NCBI GenBank assembly: GCA_030641425.1
Contig: DAOWHM010000067.1
Location: forward strand, 1-7,836
Direction of reading: 5' to 3'
Length of the DNA: 7,836 nt
Source: Candidatus Bathyarchaeota archaeon
GTDB taxonomy: Archaea; Thermoproteota; Bathyarchaeia; Bathyarchaeales; SOJC01
This document shows, in pieces, positions 1 to 5,464 of this stretch. The notes below the pieces were generated by a model. The model had not been told where the DNA came from and ran no database searches. It worked only from the letters and a program-made list of their open reading frames with translations. The position numbers were made by a program, and so were the translations under genes. The stretch's first letter is position 1; every line of letters begins with the position of its first letter.

Positions 1-311
1 GAAAGGCGAAGAAGGTTATTGAGGTGAAGCTTACAATAGGAGAGTTCACCTTTCTCAACCCTGAACAAGTTAAGTTTTGGTATGAAGTGCTAATCAAAGA
101 TACTATAATGGCTGGATCAAAACTCATAGTTGAAGAAGGTAAAGGAAAAGTCCGTTGTTCAAAATGCAGTTATGAAGGGAGTTTCAAATATGTTGAGAAC
201 ACGGTCCTTCACATGCCAACGCCTACTCTCCGATGCCCAAACTGCAACAGTTCAGTTGAGATCATCGGAGGAAAAGACTGCGTAATCCGAAGTATCAAGA
301 TGATAATCTGA
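1..311 (+). CDS. hypA: HypA, hydrogenase nickel-insertion protein, 5' truncated by window edge
   Basis: HypA delivers nickel to the large subunit of [NiFe]-hydrogenase and carries a structural zinc site. The reading frame is open to the first base (codons from position 3 read KAKKVIEVKLTIGEF), which matches the family's 'AKKVxEVxLxIGE' strand. The GTG at 24 is therefore internal and the true start lies upstream of the window; the N-terminal Met-His-Glu nickel-binding motif is not visible. The zinc site is two CxxC pairs, CSKC and CPNC, in the second half of the protein, with typical HypA spacing. The family is about 110-125 residues long, so roughly 15-25 residues are missing. It ends in TGA at 309-311, immediately followed by the hypD GTG, consistent with one transcript. 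Family assignment is secure. Confidence 0.93.
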   Translation, partial: KAKKVIEVKLTIGEFTFLNPEQVKFWYEVLIKDTIMAGSKLIVEEGKGKVRCSKCSYEGSFKYVENTVLHMPTPTLRCPNCNSSVEIIGGKDCVIRSIKMII

Positions 312-1403
312 GTGATTAGCTTGAAGGAATTAGCTGCCTTCCGAAATCCAAATTTGGCAAAGCAAGTTACAAACCGTCTTCATGAACTCGCACCAAGTCA
401 TACAGTTAAATTCTGCCACGTTTGTGGAACTCACGAGTGGACTGTCACACATTTCGGACTGCGCAGTCTACTGCCTGAAACAATTGAAGTCATAGCTGGA
501 CCAGGATGTCCAGTCTGCGTTTTACCAGCAGCTGAGATCGATGAAGCCATCAAACTATCTTTGGAGGGAATAACAATCACTACTTTTGGGGATGTTCTGC
601 GAGTTCCCGGATCCAACATGTCTCTGCTAAAGGCGAAGGCTGAAGGTGGGGACATCCGTGTAGTCTACGGAGTCAGTGATGCTGTGAGGTTGGCGAAGGC
701 AGAGCCTGAGAAAGAGTTTGTTTTCTTTGCAATCGGCTTCGAGACAACATCTCCAACAACCGCAAATGAAGTTTTGAACAAGCCCCCAGGAAACCTCAGT
801 TTCCTTGTGTGCCACCGTCTAATACCTCCGGCTATGGAGCTATTACTGGGAATTGGAGACTTGCACATCGATGGATTCATCGCACCAGGTCACGTTTCCA
901 CAATTATCGGGCTGAAACCCTATGAAATATTTCCCAGTGCTTACCATATGCCTGTGGTGGTTGCAGGCTTTGAACCCTTAGACCTTCTATTCGGGATAGA
1001 CATGCTTTTGGGGCAGATGAGGGATGGCGTCCCCAAACTGGAGAATGAGTATAGTCGAGTGGTCAAAGGGGAAGGCAACATAAAAGCGCTAGACCTCCTC
1101 CAGAGAGTGTTTGATGTTGTTGATGGCAGATGGCGAGGACTAGGAAGCCTGCCTTCATCGGCATTTGCTCTAAAGAAAGAATTCGAAGAGTGGGATGCAC
1201 GAGAAAAACATGGTGTGAGAATAGAGAGTGGTAGAGATATCGCACCTGGATGCCAATGTCACCTTGTAATGATTGGCAAGATCAAACCTAGCGAATGCTC
1301 TCTATTTAATGACAGTTGCACTCCTGACTCTCCGAAAGGAGCCTGCATGGTTTCAACAGAGGGAACATGCCGCATCTGGGCAAAGCATTACACAAAACAA
1401 TAA
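312..1403 (+). CDS. hypD: HypD, Fe-S scaffold for [NiFe]-hydrogenase Fe(CN)2CO assembly
   Basis: HypD works with HypC in the cytoplasm to hold and assemble the Fe(CN)2CO group before it is transferred to the hydrogenase large subunit. The 363-residue length is normal. Visible signatures are CHVCGTHE (residues 35-42), GPGCPVC (63-69), GFETT (142-146), PGHVS (192-196) and GFEP (219-222). A cysteine-rich C-terminus (C314, C316, C329, C336, C345, C353) fits the [4Fe-4S] cluster region. The start is GTG at 312, which abuts the hypA stop with no gap; a TTG at 321 is an alternative. I see no strong Shine-Dalgarno, so translational coupling to hypA is likely (inference). HypC, HypE and HypF are not in the window and the following gene is on the opposite strand, so this is the end of the unit. 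Confidence 0.97.
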   Translation: MISLKELAAFRNPNLAKQVTNRLHELAPSHTVKFCHVCGTHEWTVTHFGLRSLLPETIEVIAGPGCPVCVLPAAEIDEAIKLSLEGITITTFGDVLRVPGSNMSLLKAKAEGGDIRVVYGVSDAVRLAKAEPEKEFVFFAIGFETTSPTTANEVLNKPPGNLSFLVCHRLIPPAMELLLGIGDLHIDGFIAPGHVSTIIGLKPYEIFPSAYHMPVVVAGFEPLDLLFGIDMLLGQMRDGVPKLENEYSRVVKGEGNIKALDLLQRVFDVVDGRWRGLGSLPSSAFALKKEFEEWDAREKHGVRIESGRDIAPGCQCHLVMIGKIKPSECSLFNDSCTPDSPKGACMVSTEGTCRIWAKHYTKQ

Positions 1404-1461
1404 TTTCTTCCAAGTTCACTGAGCTGATCAGGAAACGATTCTGCGCTGTGGAAGAAGAAAT

Positions 1462-1581
1462 TCACCTAAAGTTGTCTACTCTCCTTTCTGAGAAGTCATA
1501 CCATTTCCAAATTTCTTCAACTGCTTTTTCCGAATATTTTTTGGTTCTCAATAAGATCTTGAAAGCAGTTGCAGGTTTCAT
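1462..1581 (-). CDS. Small 39-residue archaeal protein with IWKWYDFS motif (candidate)
   Basis: A 39-codon ORF starts at ATG 1581-1579, immediately after an in-frame TAG (1584-1582), and ends in TGA at 1462-1464. It contains YSEKAVEEIWKWYDFSERR, a strongly protein-like amphipathic stretch. From memory it resembles the C-terminus of very short conserved proteins in Thaumarchaeota and Bathyarchaeia (YSxKAxxEIWKWYDxSxxKG), whose function is unknown to me. An A/T-rich TATTTAC at 1610-1604 lies about 26 bases upstream of the ATG, which would suit a leaderless message; no clear Shine-Dalgarno is present. It sits downstream of rbcL on the same strand, beyond a T-tract. It could instead be chance; the family recollection is the main argument. 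Confidence 0.5.
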   Translation of the reverse strand: MKPATAFKILLRTKKYSEKAVEEIWKWYDFSERRVDNFR

Positions 1582-1742
1582 CTAACATTCGCTTCCCAAT
1601 TGCCGTAAATAGGACAGGTGAAATAAGAATTCCGTACTTGAAATCTCGATTGAGGATGTTGACTTGAACTCCTCAGAGGCACCAAGTCGTTTTAATACCG
1701 ATGATCTATCGATTGAGTCAAAACAGGTAGATATGAGGATAT

Positions 1743-1747
1743 AAAAA
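1743..1747 (-). terminator. T-tract after rbcL stop (possible archaeal terminator)
   Basis: On the minus strand a run of five T, followed by ATAT, lies nine bases after the rbcL stop codon. Archaeal termination often needs only a U-tract, so this is a plausible rbcL transcript end. No hairpin precedes it. Confidence 0.35.
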
Positions 1748-1756
1748 TTGCGAGTC

Positions 1757-2977
1757 TCATGTCCAAGTGTTCAGGGCTGTTCTTAATTCTCTGTGGGTCT
1801 CAGAGTATTCTTCTAGGTTTATGCCTTTGTTCTTGGCGTCAATAGCTTGCCTCATGGCTTGGGCTCCAGCGGTTGTGCCGTCTCTATGACCGTGAATTCC
1901 CCCTCCGGCTTGAATCACAAAATCTTCTCCGAAGATATCAATCAAAGCTGGAACAAGTCTGGGGTGAATCCCTCCAGAAGCAACGGGCAACACAGCTTTC
2001 AACCCGTTCATCTCAGACTTCAACGCTTTAATGTTCTCCAACACTTCCTGTCTCGTCTCCGACATCTTCCCAACAACAGTTCCTACATGAAGCTGATCTA
2101 CTCCAATAATCCTTGAGACTTTCGCGATCACTCGCATAGATATCCCATGTTTATGATCGTTCGTGAAGGCTGCATGTCCAGCCCTGTGAGCTTGAAGAAC
2201 CAGGCTAAAGCCGTTGTTCCTTAGGGTTTGGAGACCAGCAAAGCCACATGTGAGAATGTCCAACATGAGGTACCTACCACCATGATCTTCGACAAATTCA
2301 GCCCGTTCCAGCATCTTCTTCGTTTCAGCGGTAACGTTGACCATGTAAACTTTCTTCTCCCCCGTCTTCTCTTCTGCTCTATCCCTACTTTCTAAAGTTT
2401 CTATCACGCGATCTTCGAAGACGTTGAAGCGTTGACTACTTAGGTTCTCATCATCCTTGACGATGTCGCATCCACCACACCAAGCTTCATAAGCCACTTC
2501 CGCGTGGTCTTTAGTTTTCAACCCAAGCTTAGGCTTGATAATCGTGCCCAAAAAGGGACGATCCATCACATTTAGAACTTTTCGAACACCGTCAACCCCA
2601 AACCTAGGGCCCTCGAAGCTACCTAGAATCTTCGTTGGGAAGTGTATATCATTCAACCTTAGATTCCTCAAAGCACCTAAACCGAATACATTTCCCGCTA
2701 TGCTACTGAGTATGTTAGGCATATTGCCCAGCTCAAAGAGGTCAGGAGGATAAGCTATGCGGATATTGTTGCCATCAACTTCAAAGACTGTTGCATGCAA
2801 TCTCTTCACATAGGGTTTCTCGGTAGTCAACTCAGTCCATGTGCCGATAGAGCTTTCTGCTGCTACTCCTCCAGCAGCCTCTTCAATACTGATTCCCTCG
2901 GGCTCAACAAAGAAGTCACAAATTAACTCGTCATCACTAGGTCTGTGTGAGAGATCAACGAAATCCACATACCTCAC
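1757..2977 (-). CDS. rbcL: Form III (archaeal) ribulose-bisphosphate carboxylase large chain
   Basis: This catalyses carboxylation of ribulose-1,5-bisphosphate. In archaea, form III acts with AMP phosphorylase and ribose-1,5-bisphosphate isomerase in nucleotide salvage; neither partner is here. The 406 residues include AAES/GTW (E41, T46, W47), GNVFG (N96), GTIIKPKLGL (K148, K150), the activation site KDDE (K174 to be carbamylated, D176, E177), HR (264-265), the loop-6 segment with H297 and K304 in GTVVGKMSE, SGG (334-336) and QAGGG (357-360). All catalytic positions are therefore present, and the enzyme looks active rather than RuBisCO-like. The residue after loop-6 K-M is S rather than the common E-G. 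The start is GTG at 2977, chosen because GGAGGA sits six bases upstream. No small subunit is seen. Subform (IIIa, IIIb or other) is not resolved by eye. Confidence 0.96.
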   Translation of the reverse strand: MRYVDFVDLSHRPSDDELICDFFVEPEGISIEEAAGGVAAESSIGTWTELTTEKPYVKRLHATVFEVDGNNIRIAYPPDLFELGNMPNILSSIAGNVFGLGALRNLRLNDIHFPTKILGSFEGPRFGVDGVRKVLNVMDRPFLGTIIKPKLGLKTKDHAEVAYEAWCGGCDIVKDDENLSSQRFNVFEDRVIETLESRDRAEEKTGEKKVYMVNVTAETKKMLERAEFVEDHGGRYLMLDILTCGFAGLQTLRNNGFSLVLQAHRAGHAAFTNDHKHGISMRVIAKVSRIIGVDQLHVGTVVGKMSETRQEVLENIKALKSEMNGLKAVLPVASGGIHPRLVPALIDIFGEDFVIQAGGGIHGHRDGTTAGAQAMRQAIDAKNKGINLEEYSETHRELRTALNTWT

Positions 2978-2983
2978 ATAATT

Positions 2984-2989
2984 TCCTCC
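2984..2989 (-). promoter_or_regulatory. Ribosome-binding site of rbcL (GGAGGA)
   Basis: GGAGGA on the minus strand with a six-base spacer before the GTG at 2977. This decides the GTG start of the RuBisCO gene. Confidence 0.8.
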
Positions 2990-3034
2990 AACAACCCTAA
3001 CCCACTGTGAAACAAGTATCCTTAGATTTAGACG

Positions 3035-3093
3035 CGCTTAAAACACTTCATAACAAGGTGCGCTTTGGGACTAGGATTGATGGGAAGCATTGG
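3035..3093 (+). repeat. Dispersed intergenic repeat, copy A (paired with 4874-4932)
   Basis: Aligned without gaps to 4874-4932, it matches at 48 of 59 positions (about 81%). Nine of the eleven differences are transitions. Both copies begin CGCTTAAAACACTT and both are followed, after 47 and 12 bases, by a GCAT-N2-ATGC dyad. Copy A ends about 58 bases upstream of the rbcL start. No coding potential is apparent in it. Confidence 0.8.
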
Positions 3094-3140
3094 GGTTGAA
3101 TAAGAAAGATGGAAAGTGAAGTGTTTCCATCCCAACTCGA

Positions 3141-3152
3141 TGCATGCATGCT
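3141..3152 (+). repeat. GCAT-N2-ATGC dyad, site 1 (TGCATGCATGCT)
   Basis: Differs by one base from the 12-mer TGCATGTATGCT found exactly three times elsewhere in the window. It lies in the rbcL/nucleotidyltransferase gap, 146 bases before the TTG start. Confidence 0.7.
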
Positions 3153-3254
3153 TGACTTGGGGCACAGACAACCTTAGGCGCGCCTTCGCAAACGTTAATA
3201 TTCACGGCTGCTACATCATGCACTTGATTGAGAAATATCTGCGCGCAGAGTTGG

Positions 3255-3262
3255 AATATTTT
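3255..3262 (+). promoter_or_regulatory. Possible TATA box of nucleotidyltransferase gene
   Basis: AATATTTT in the context TTGGAATATTTTCTC lies about 36-43 bases before the TTG at 3298. Transcription starting about 25 bases further on would leave a short leader that includes the ribosome-binding site. Judged by eye only. Confidence 0.35.
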
Positions 3263-3286
3263 CTCTTAGATACCGCAGAGTGTATT

Positions 3287-3292
3287 GAGGTG
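3287..3292 (+). promoter_or_regulatory. Ribosome-binding site GAGGTG deciding a TTG start
   Basis: GAGGTG matches the archaeal anti-Shine-Dalgarno complement (GGAGGTGATC) and is five bases from the TTG at 3298. An in-frame TGA at 3286-3288 rules out any earlier start. Confidence 0.8.
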
Positions 3293-3297
3293 TCAAA

Positions 3298-4044
3298 TTG
3301 CATGAAGTAGAACATAATGTAGAAGCTTTAGTTCTGGCTGCAGGCGAAGGAAGCAGATTGAGAGCATACACAAGGCAAAAGGTTCTCCAACCCATTGCAA
3401 AAATCCCATTACTCGGCAGAATCCTTTGGGGCTTGAAGGAAGCAGGAGTGAAGAAAGTCTTTGTAGTTGTGGGATACGAGGAAGATAGCATACGAGAGGA
3501 AATCGGAGAAGGCTATCGCGGACTTGAAATCAGTTACGTAACAGCGCGAGACTGGGAAAGAGGAAACTTGTACTCTTTCATGGCGGCCAAAGGAATTTTC
3601 AAAAAGGAATTTCTGCTCTGTATGGGTGACCACATCTTTGACCCTCAGCTTGTAAAATCTCTTATGAACGCCAATCTTGAGGACGTTCTGGTTCTTGCTA
3701 CGGACAATAAATGTTATTCACATGATGACACGAAAGTGCTGGAGAGAGACGGTAGAATTCTCAATATTGGGAAAAAAGTGGATAGTTGGAATTGTGTAGA
3801 TACCGGTTTTTTTCTATGTTCACCTAGAATGTTCGACTATGGTGCTAAGGCAATGGAAACTGGGGCGTCAGAACTTGTTGACTGTGTTCGGCTTGTTGCG
3901 TCAAATGGATCTGCACGAGTAGTTGATATAACTGGCAAGCGCTGGGTGGATGTGGATACAAGAAGTGACGTTAGACGGGCAAGAAAGCTTGTTGCTGAGC
4001 ATTCCCAGAAAAGGCGCGGACCATCAGACTTCGTTGCTCACTAG
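3298..4044 (+). CDS. Nucleotidyltransferase domain of an IPCT/DIPPS-like enzyme, ending at an in-frame TAG
   Basis: A 248-residue Rossmann-like NTP transferase. It has LAAGEGSRLR (13-22) for nucleotide binding, MGD (109-111) with the metal-binding aspartate, VDTG (167-170), and WVDVDT (216-221) with the second metal aspartate. The closest relative I recognise is the cytidylyltransferase half of the archaeal fused inositol-1-phosphate cytidylyltransferase / di-myo-inositol-phosphate-phosphate synthase, which makes CDP-inositol from CTP and inositol-1-phosphate; another polyol or sugar phosphate is possible. The end, GPSDFVAH, looks like the linker between the halves of such fusions, not a natural C-terminus. 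The TAG at 4042-4044 is followed in the same frame by the expected second domain, giving a 455-codon whole of normal fusion length. The start is TTG, supported by GAGGTG five bases upstream. Confidence 0.88.
   Translation: MHEVEHNVEALVLAAGEGSRLRAYTRQKVLQPIAKIPLLGRILWGLKEAGVKKVFVVVGYEEDSIREEIGEGYRGLEISYVTARDWERGNLYSFMAAKGIFKKEFLLCMGDHIFDPQLVKSLMNANLEDVLVLATDNKCYSHDDTKVLERDGRILNIGKKVDSWNCVDTGFFLCSPRMFDYGAKAMETGASELVDCVRLVASNGSARVVDITGKRWVDVDTRSDVRRARKLVAEHSQKRRGPSDFVAH
4042..4044 (+). other. In-frame TAG between the two enzyme domains (readthrough or nonsense site)
   Basis: The codons read ...F V A H TAG V N R P I..., which aligns with the family linker pattern F-V-x-R-x-(L/I/V)-N-R-x-I with one codon replaced by TAG. 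A TAC-to-TAG or similar single change would explain it, as would decoding of TAG as pyrrolysine. TAG also closes the fused frame at 4663-4665 and the 80-residue gene at 5085-5087, so TAG appears to work as a stop here too. Confidence 0.8.
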
Positions 4045-4665
4045 GTCAACCGACCGATAGAAAACATAATTGTCTACCTTCTTTCTGATTCTTCGATAAC
4101 TCCAAATCAGGTATCTATACTTACGAATGTGCTGGCGTATGTTGTAACTGCCCTGTTTTTCTTCGGTCACATCTTAGCAGGGGTGATTCTAACGTTCGTT
4201 GTAGGTGTAGTGGATGGTCTTGATGGGAAGCTGGCGAGGACACGTGGTTGCGCAACCAAATTGGGTCGTATGGAGCATGTGTTTGATCTGCTTTACGAGT
4301 TTTCATGGCTCATAGCGTTAGCTCTCTTTCTGAGCCCAAACTTAGGTCCAACGCCATTGATGGTTACCGCGTGTTCCATAACTTTCATCGCGTTTTACAG
4401 GTTTTGCTACGACCAGTTTGGAAGGACTATGGGTGTTAGTTTGGATGTTTACGGACCGTTTGAACGTGTTTTCCGCAGAGTGGCAGGAAGAAGGAACATC
4501 TACAACGTTTACATCCTAGTAGGAGTCCTTCTAGGAGTGCCGTTTTACTCTCTGATGGGAATCTTATTGCACTCTGCGGTAACAGCAGTGGTCTACGCTT
4601 ATAGAGCAGCAGTCCATTTACACGCAGCTGATGAAGTTGGCATGCGCAGGCAGGGAATTTTTTAG
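4045..4665 (+). CDS. CDP-alcohol phosphotransferase domain, in frame with and continuing the upstream gene
   Basis: This integral-membrane domain transfers an alcohol-phosphate from CDP-alcohol to an acceptor hydroxyl. The fold's amphipathic N-terminus is visible straight after the TAG: VNRPIE and then SITPNQVSIL. It is followed by hydrophobic helices and the signature D57-x2-D60-G61-x2-A64-R65-x8-G74. The last two acidic positions are atypical: H78 and L82 stand where GxxxDxxxD is expected, while E77, D81 and E85 lie one residue earlier. No ATG, GTG or TTG occurs in frame before the GTG at 4129. A start there would lose 28 conserved residues and has no ribosome-binding site, so independent translation is unlikely. 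The options are readthrough product, recently broken fusion, or sequencing error. The product is probably a phosphodiester osmolyte or polar headgroup; the acceptor is unknown. Confidence 0.82.
   Translation, partial: VNRPIENIIVYLLSDSSITPNQVSILTNVLAYVVTALFFFGHILAGVILTFVVGVVDGLDGKLARTRGCATKLGRMEHVFDLLYEFSWLIALALFLSPNLGPTPLMVTACSITFIAFYRFCYDQFGRTMGVSLDVYGPFERVFRRVAGRRNIYNVYILVGVLLGVPFYSLMGILLHSAVTAVVYAYRAAVHLHAADEVGMRRQGIF
4658..4663 (+). terminator. T6 tract at the end of the phosphotransferase gene
   Basis: Six T overlap the TAG stop, with a second short T-run at 4669-4674. A U-tract could end transcription of the 3298-4665 unit in an archaeon. There is no hairpin. Confidence 0.3.
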
Positions 4666-4804
4666 CTGTTCTTTAGATGTAGAATGATGCGTGCTCATCT
4701 CTGAGAACATGCACTTATACTTTAGCACAGATTCTACGATTTCGCAAGCCACTCAAGAAACTTGGGGGACAAAATGGAGAAGACTCTTAGAAGCAGAAAA
4801 AATA

Positions 4805-4816
4805 TCATGCATGCAG
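4805..4816 (-). repeat. GCAT-N2-ATGC dyad, site 2 (degenerate)
   Basis: The plus strand reads TCATGCATGCAG and the minus strand CTGCATGCATGA, with one half-site imperfect. It is the weakest of the six sites. Confidence 0.45.
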
Positions 4817-4873
4817 AAGGGGCATCACGCTTTAAGGTAACCCGTATAAGCCTTACAATTTCACCATAACTTA

Positions 4874-4932
4874 CGCTTAAAACACTTTAAAATAAGGTGC
4901 ACTTCGGGATTAAGACTGATCGGAAGTGTTGG
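4874..4932 (+). repeat. Dispersed intergenic repeat, copy B (paired with 3035-3093)
   Basis: 48 of 59 bases match copy A without gaps and in the same orientation, 1839 bases downstream. Both copies are intergenic. In copy B a GCAT-N2-ATGC dyad follows after 12 bases. Confidence 0.8.
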
Positions 4933-4944
4933 TTTCTAAACAAA

Positions 4945-4956
4945 TGCATGTATGCT
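4945..4956 (+). repeat. GCAT-N2-ATGC dyad, site 3 (exact TGCATGTATGCT)
   Basis: First of three exact copies of this 12-mer in the window. It directly follows repeat copy B. Confidence 0.75.
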
Positions 4957-5084
4957 CAAAGGTATTGAGAATTTAAAGGTGTTAGGGTACGTAAAACTGC
5001 TAAAAGATGTAGTTTTCGCACGTTTGTGTGTATCAAATACTTTCCGGAAAAAAGGGGTAGAGAGCCTTCGTCGATTCACCAGTT

Positions 5085-5327
5085 CTAGCGATTATAACGT
5101 CGTTTCTGGAATTCTCCTATTCCCATTGCTTTGTCTTGTTCTGCCTCCAGCATAGCATTTCTTAGTTCCTTGGCGAAATCATAATGTGTATGGAGCTCTG
5201 AAACAACGGATTTTTTCTCCTCTTTGGAATATAAAAGCAGCTCGAAGTCTCCGTTTTTTCCCAATAGACGAAGTACTCTTGATTTCAAAGAGTCTTTTCC
5301 TTTCTCTAGTGGTCTCAGACCTTTCAC
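5085..5327 (-). CDS. Unrecognised 80-residue charged protein, divergent from the HTH regulator
   Basis: I do not recognise the family. The protein is rich in Lys, Glu and Arg, with no transmembrane stretch. A likely strand segment, GDFELLLYSKEEKK (26-39), is followed by a long predicted helix from about residue 42 to 67 (SELHTHYDFAKELRNAMLEA). Codon choice looks genuinely coding. The start is GTG at 5327, set by GGTGAT five bases upstream and by an in-frame TGA overlapping that site, so no longer start exists. The stop is TAG. It is transcribed away from the Bat-type HTH gene across an intergenic region with a duplicated dyad, which suggests it may be that regulator's target or partner (inference). 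The overlapping plus-strand ORF from 4952 lacks comparable support. Confidence 0.68.
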   Translation of the reverse strand: MKGLRPLEKGKDSLKSRVLRLLGKNGDFELLLYSKEEKKSVVSELHTHYDFAKELRNAMLEAEQDKAMGIGEFQKRRYNR

Positions 5328-5332
5328 TCTGT

Positions 5333-5338
5333 ATCACC
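5333..5338 (-). promoter_or_regulatory. Ribosome-binding site GGTGAT for the 80-residue gene
   Basis: GGTGAT on the minus strand is complementary to the 3' end of archaeal 16S rRNA (AUCACC) and ends five bases before the GTG at 5327. It is the main reason for calling this small gene. Confidence 0.7.
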
Positions 5339-5377
5339 ACATACAACCCTATAGACGAAGAGTGACATAGGTATTCT

Positions 5378-5427
5378 GCCGGCATATGCCGGTAAATGAC
5401 CAGCCGGCATTTGACGGCTATAGGAAT
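5378..5427 (+). promoter_or_regulatory. Duplicated GCCGGCAT dyad (operator-like) in a divergent promoter region
   Basis: A perfect 14-base palindrome, CCGGCATATGCCGG, occupies 5379-5392. A second, looser dyad GCCG-N8-CGGC occupies 5403-5418. The word GCCGGCAT begins both units at 5378 and 5403, exactly 25 bases apart. The array lies between the minus-strand 80-residue gene and the likely ATG of the HTH regulator, just before an A/T-rich TATA-like box. It looks like a paired binding site for a dimeric regulator, perhaps the HTH protein itself. Confidence 0.65.
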
Positions 5428-5431
5428 ATAT
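5425..5431 (+). promoter_or_regulatory. Possible TATA box of the HTH regulator
   Basis: AATATAT lies directly after the second dyad unit. Transcription starting about 25 bases on would fall just before the ATG at 5465, giving a short or nearly leaderless message. This also argues against the earlier ATG at 5396, which lies upstream of the box. Confidence 0.45.
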
Positions 5432-5464
5432 GCGAGGGTGCCAATTTCATTTCAGTGGCTTGGA

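Larger units (their letters stand above)
1404..1756. other. Convergent gap between hypD and rbcL
   Basis: About 350 bases lie between the ends of two converging genes. I find no tRNA-like GTTCGAATCC arm and no repeat. It holds one credible small minus-strand ORF (1462-1581, listed separately). On the plus strand the T-runs at 1525-1529 and 1537-1542 could end hypD transcription, though they are also the lysine codons of that ORF. The plus-strand ORF covering 1367-1585 overlaps hypD and looks like the antisense shadow of the small gene. Confidence 0.5.
2978..3297. other. Divergent intergenic region rbcL / nucleotidyltransferase
   Basis: This gap must hold two divergent promoters. It contains the rbcL ribosome-binding site, an A/T-rich stretch TCTAAATCTAA (minus strand, near 3020-3030) that could be the rbcL TATA region, one copy of the dispersed 59-base repeat, one GCAT-N2-ATGC dyad, and the promoter and ribosome-binding site of the plus-strand gene. 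The 64-codon plus-strand ORF at 3116-3310 overlaps the next gene's start and shows no family signature, so I do not call it. Confidence 0.6.
4666..5084. other. Convergent intergenic region of about 420 bases
   Basis: It lies between the phosphotransferase gene (+) and the 80-residue gene (-). It holds the second copy of the 59-base repeat (4874-4932) and two GCAT-N2-ATGC dyads. A 31-codon ORF (ATG 4774 to TAA 4867-4869) has GGGGGAC just upstream but no recognisable content. The 67-codon plus-strand ORF from 4952 begins inside a dyad and overlaps the better-supported minus-strand gene, so neither is called. A long non-coding gap between convergent genes, carrying a repeat also seen upstream of rbcL, could hide an unrecognised RNA. 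Confidence 0.5.

Noticed and set aside
1367..1585. 72-codon plus-strand ORF overlapping the end of hypD
   Set aside because: It is opposite the small minus-strand ORF whose translation is much more protein-like, and it has no start signal of its own.
3116..3310. 64-codon plus-strand ORF upstream of the nucleotidyltransferase
   Set aside because: It spans a dyad and the promoter and ribosome-binding site of the next gene, overlaps that gene's start in another frame, and has an unremarkable composition.
4774..4869. 31-codon ORF with GGGGGAC upstream
   Set aside because: The spacing is suggestive, but the predicted peptide has no recognisable content and at this length chance cannot be excluded; it also covers dyad site 2.
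4952..5155. 67-codon plus-strand ORF beginning in the site-3 dyad
   Set aside because: No ribosome-binding site or family signature, and its 3' third is antisense to the better-supported 80-residue minus-strand gene.
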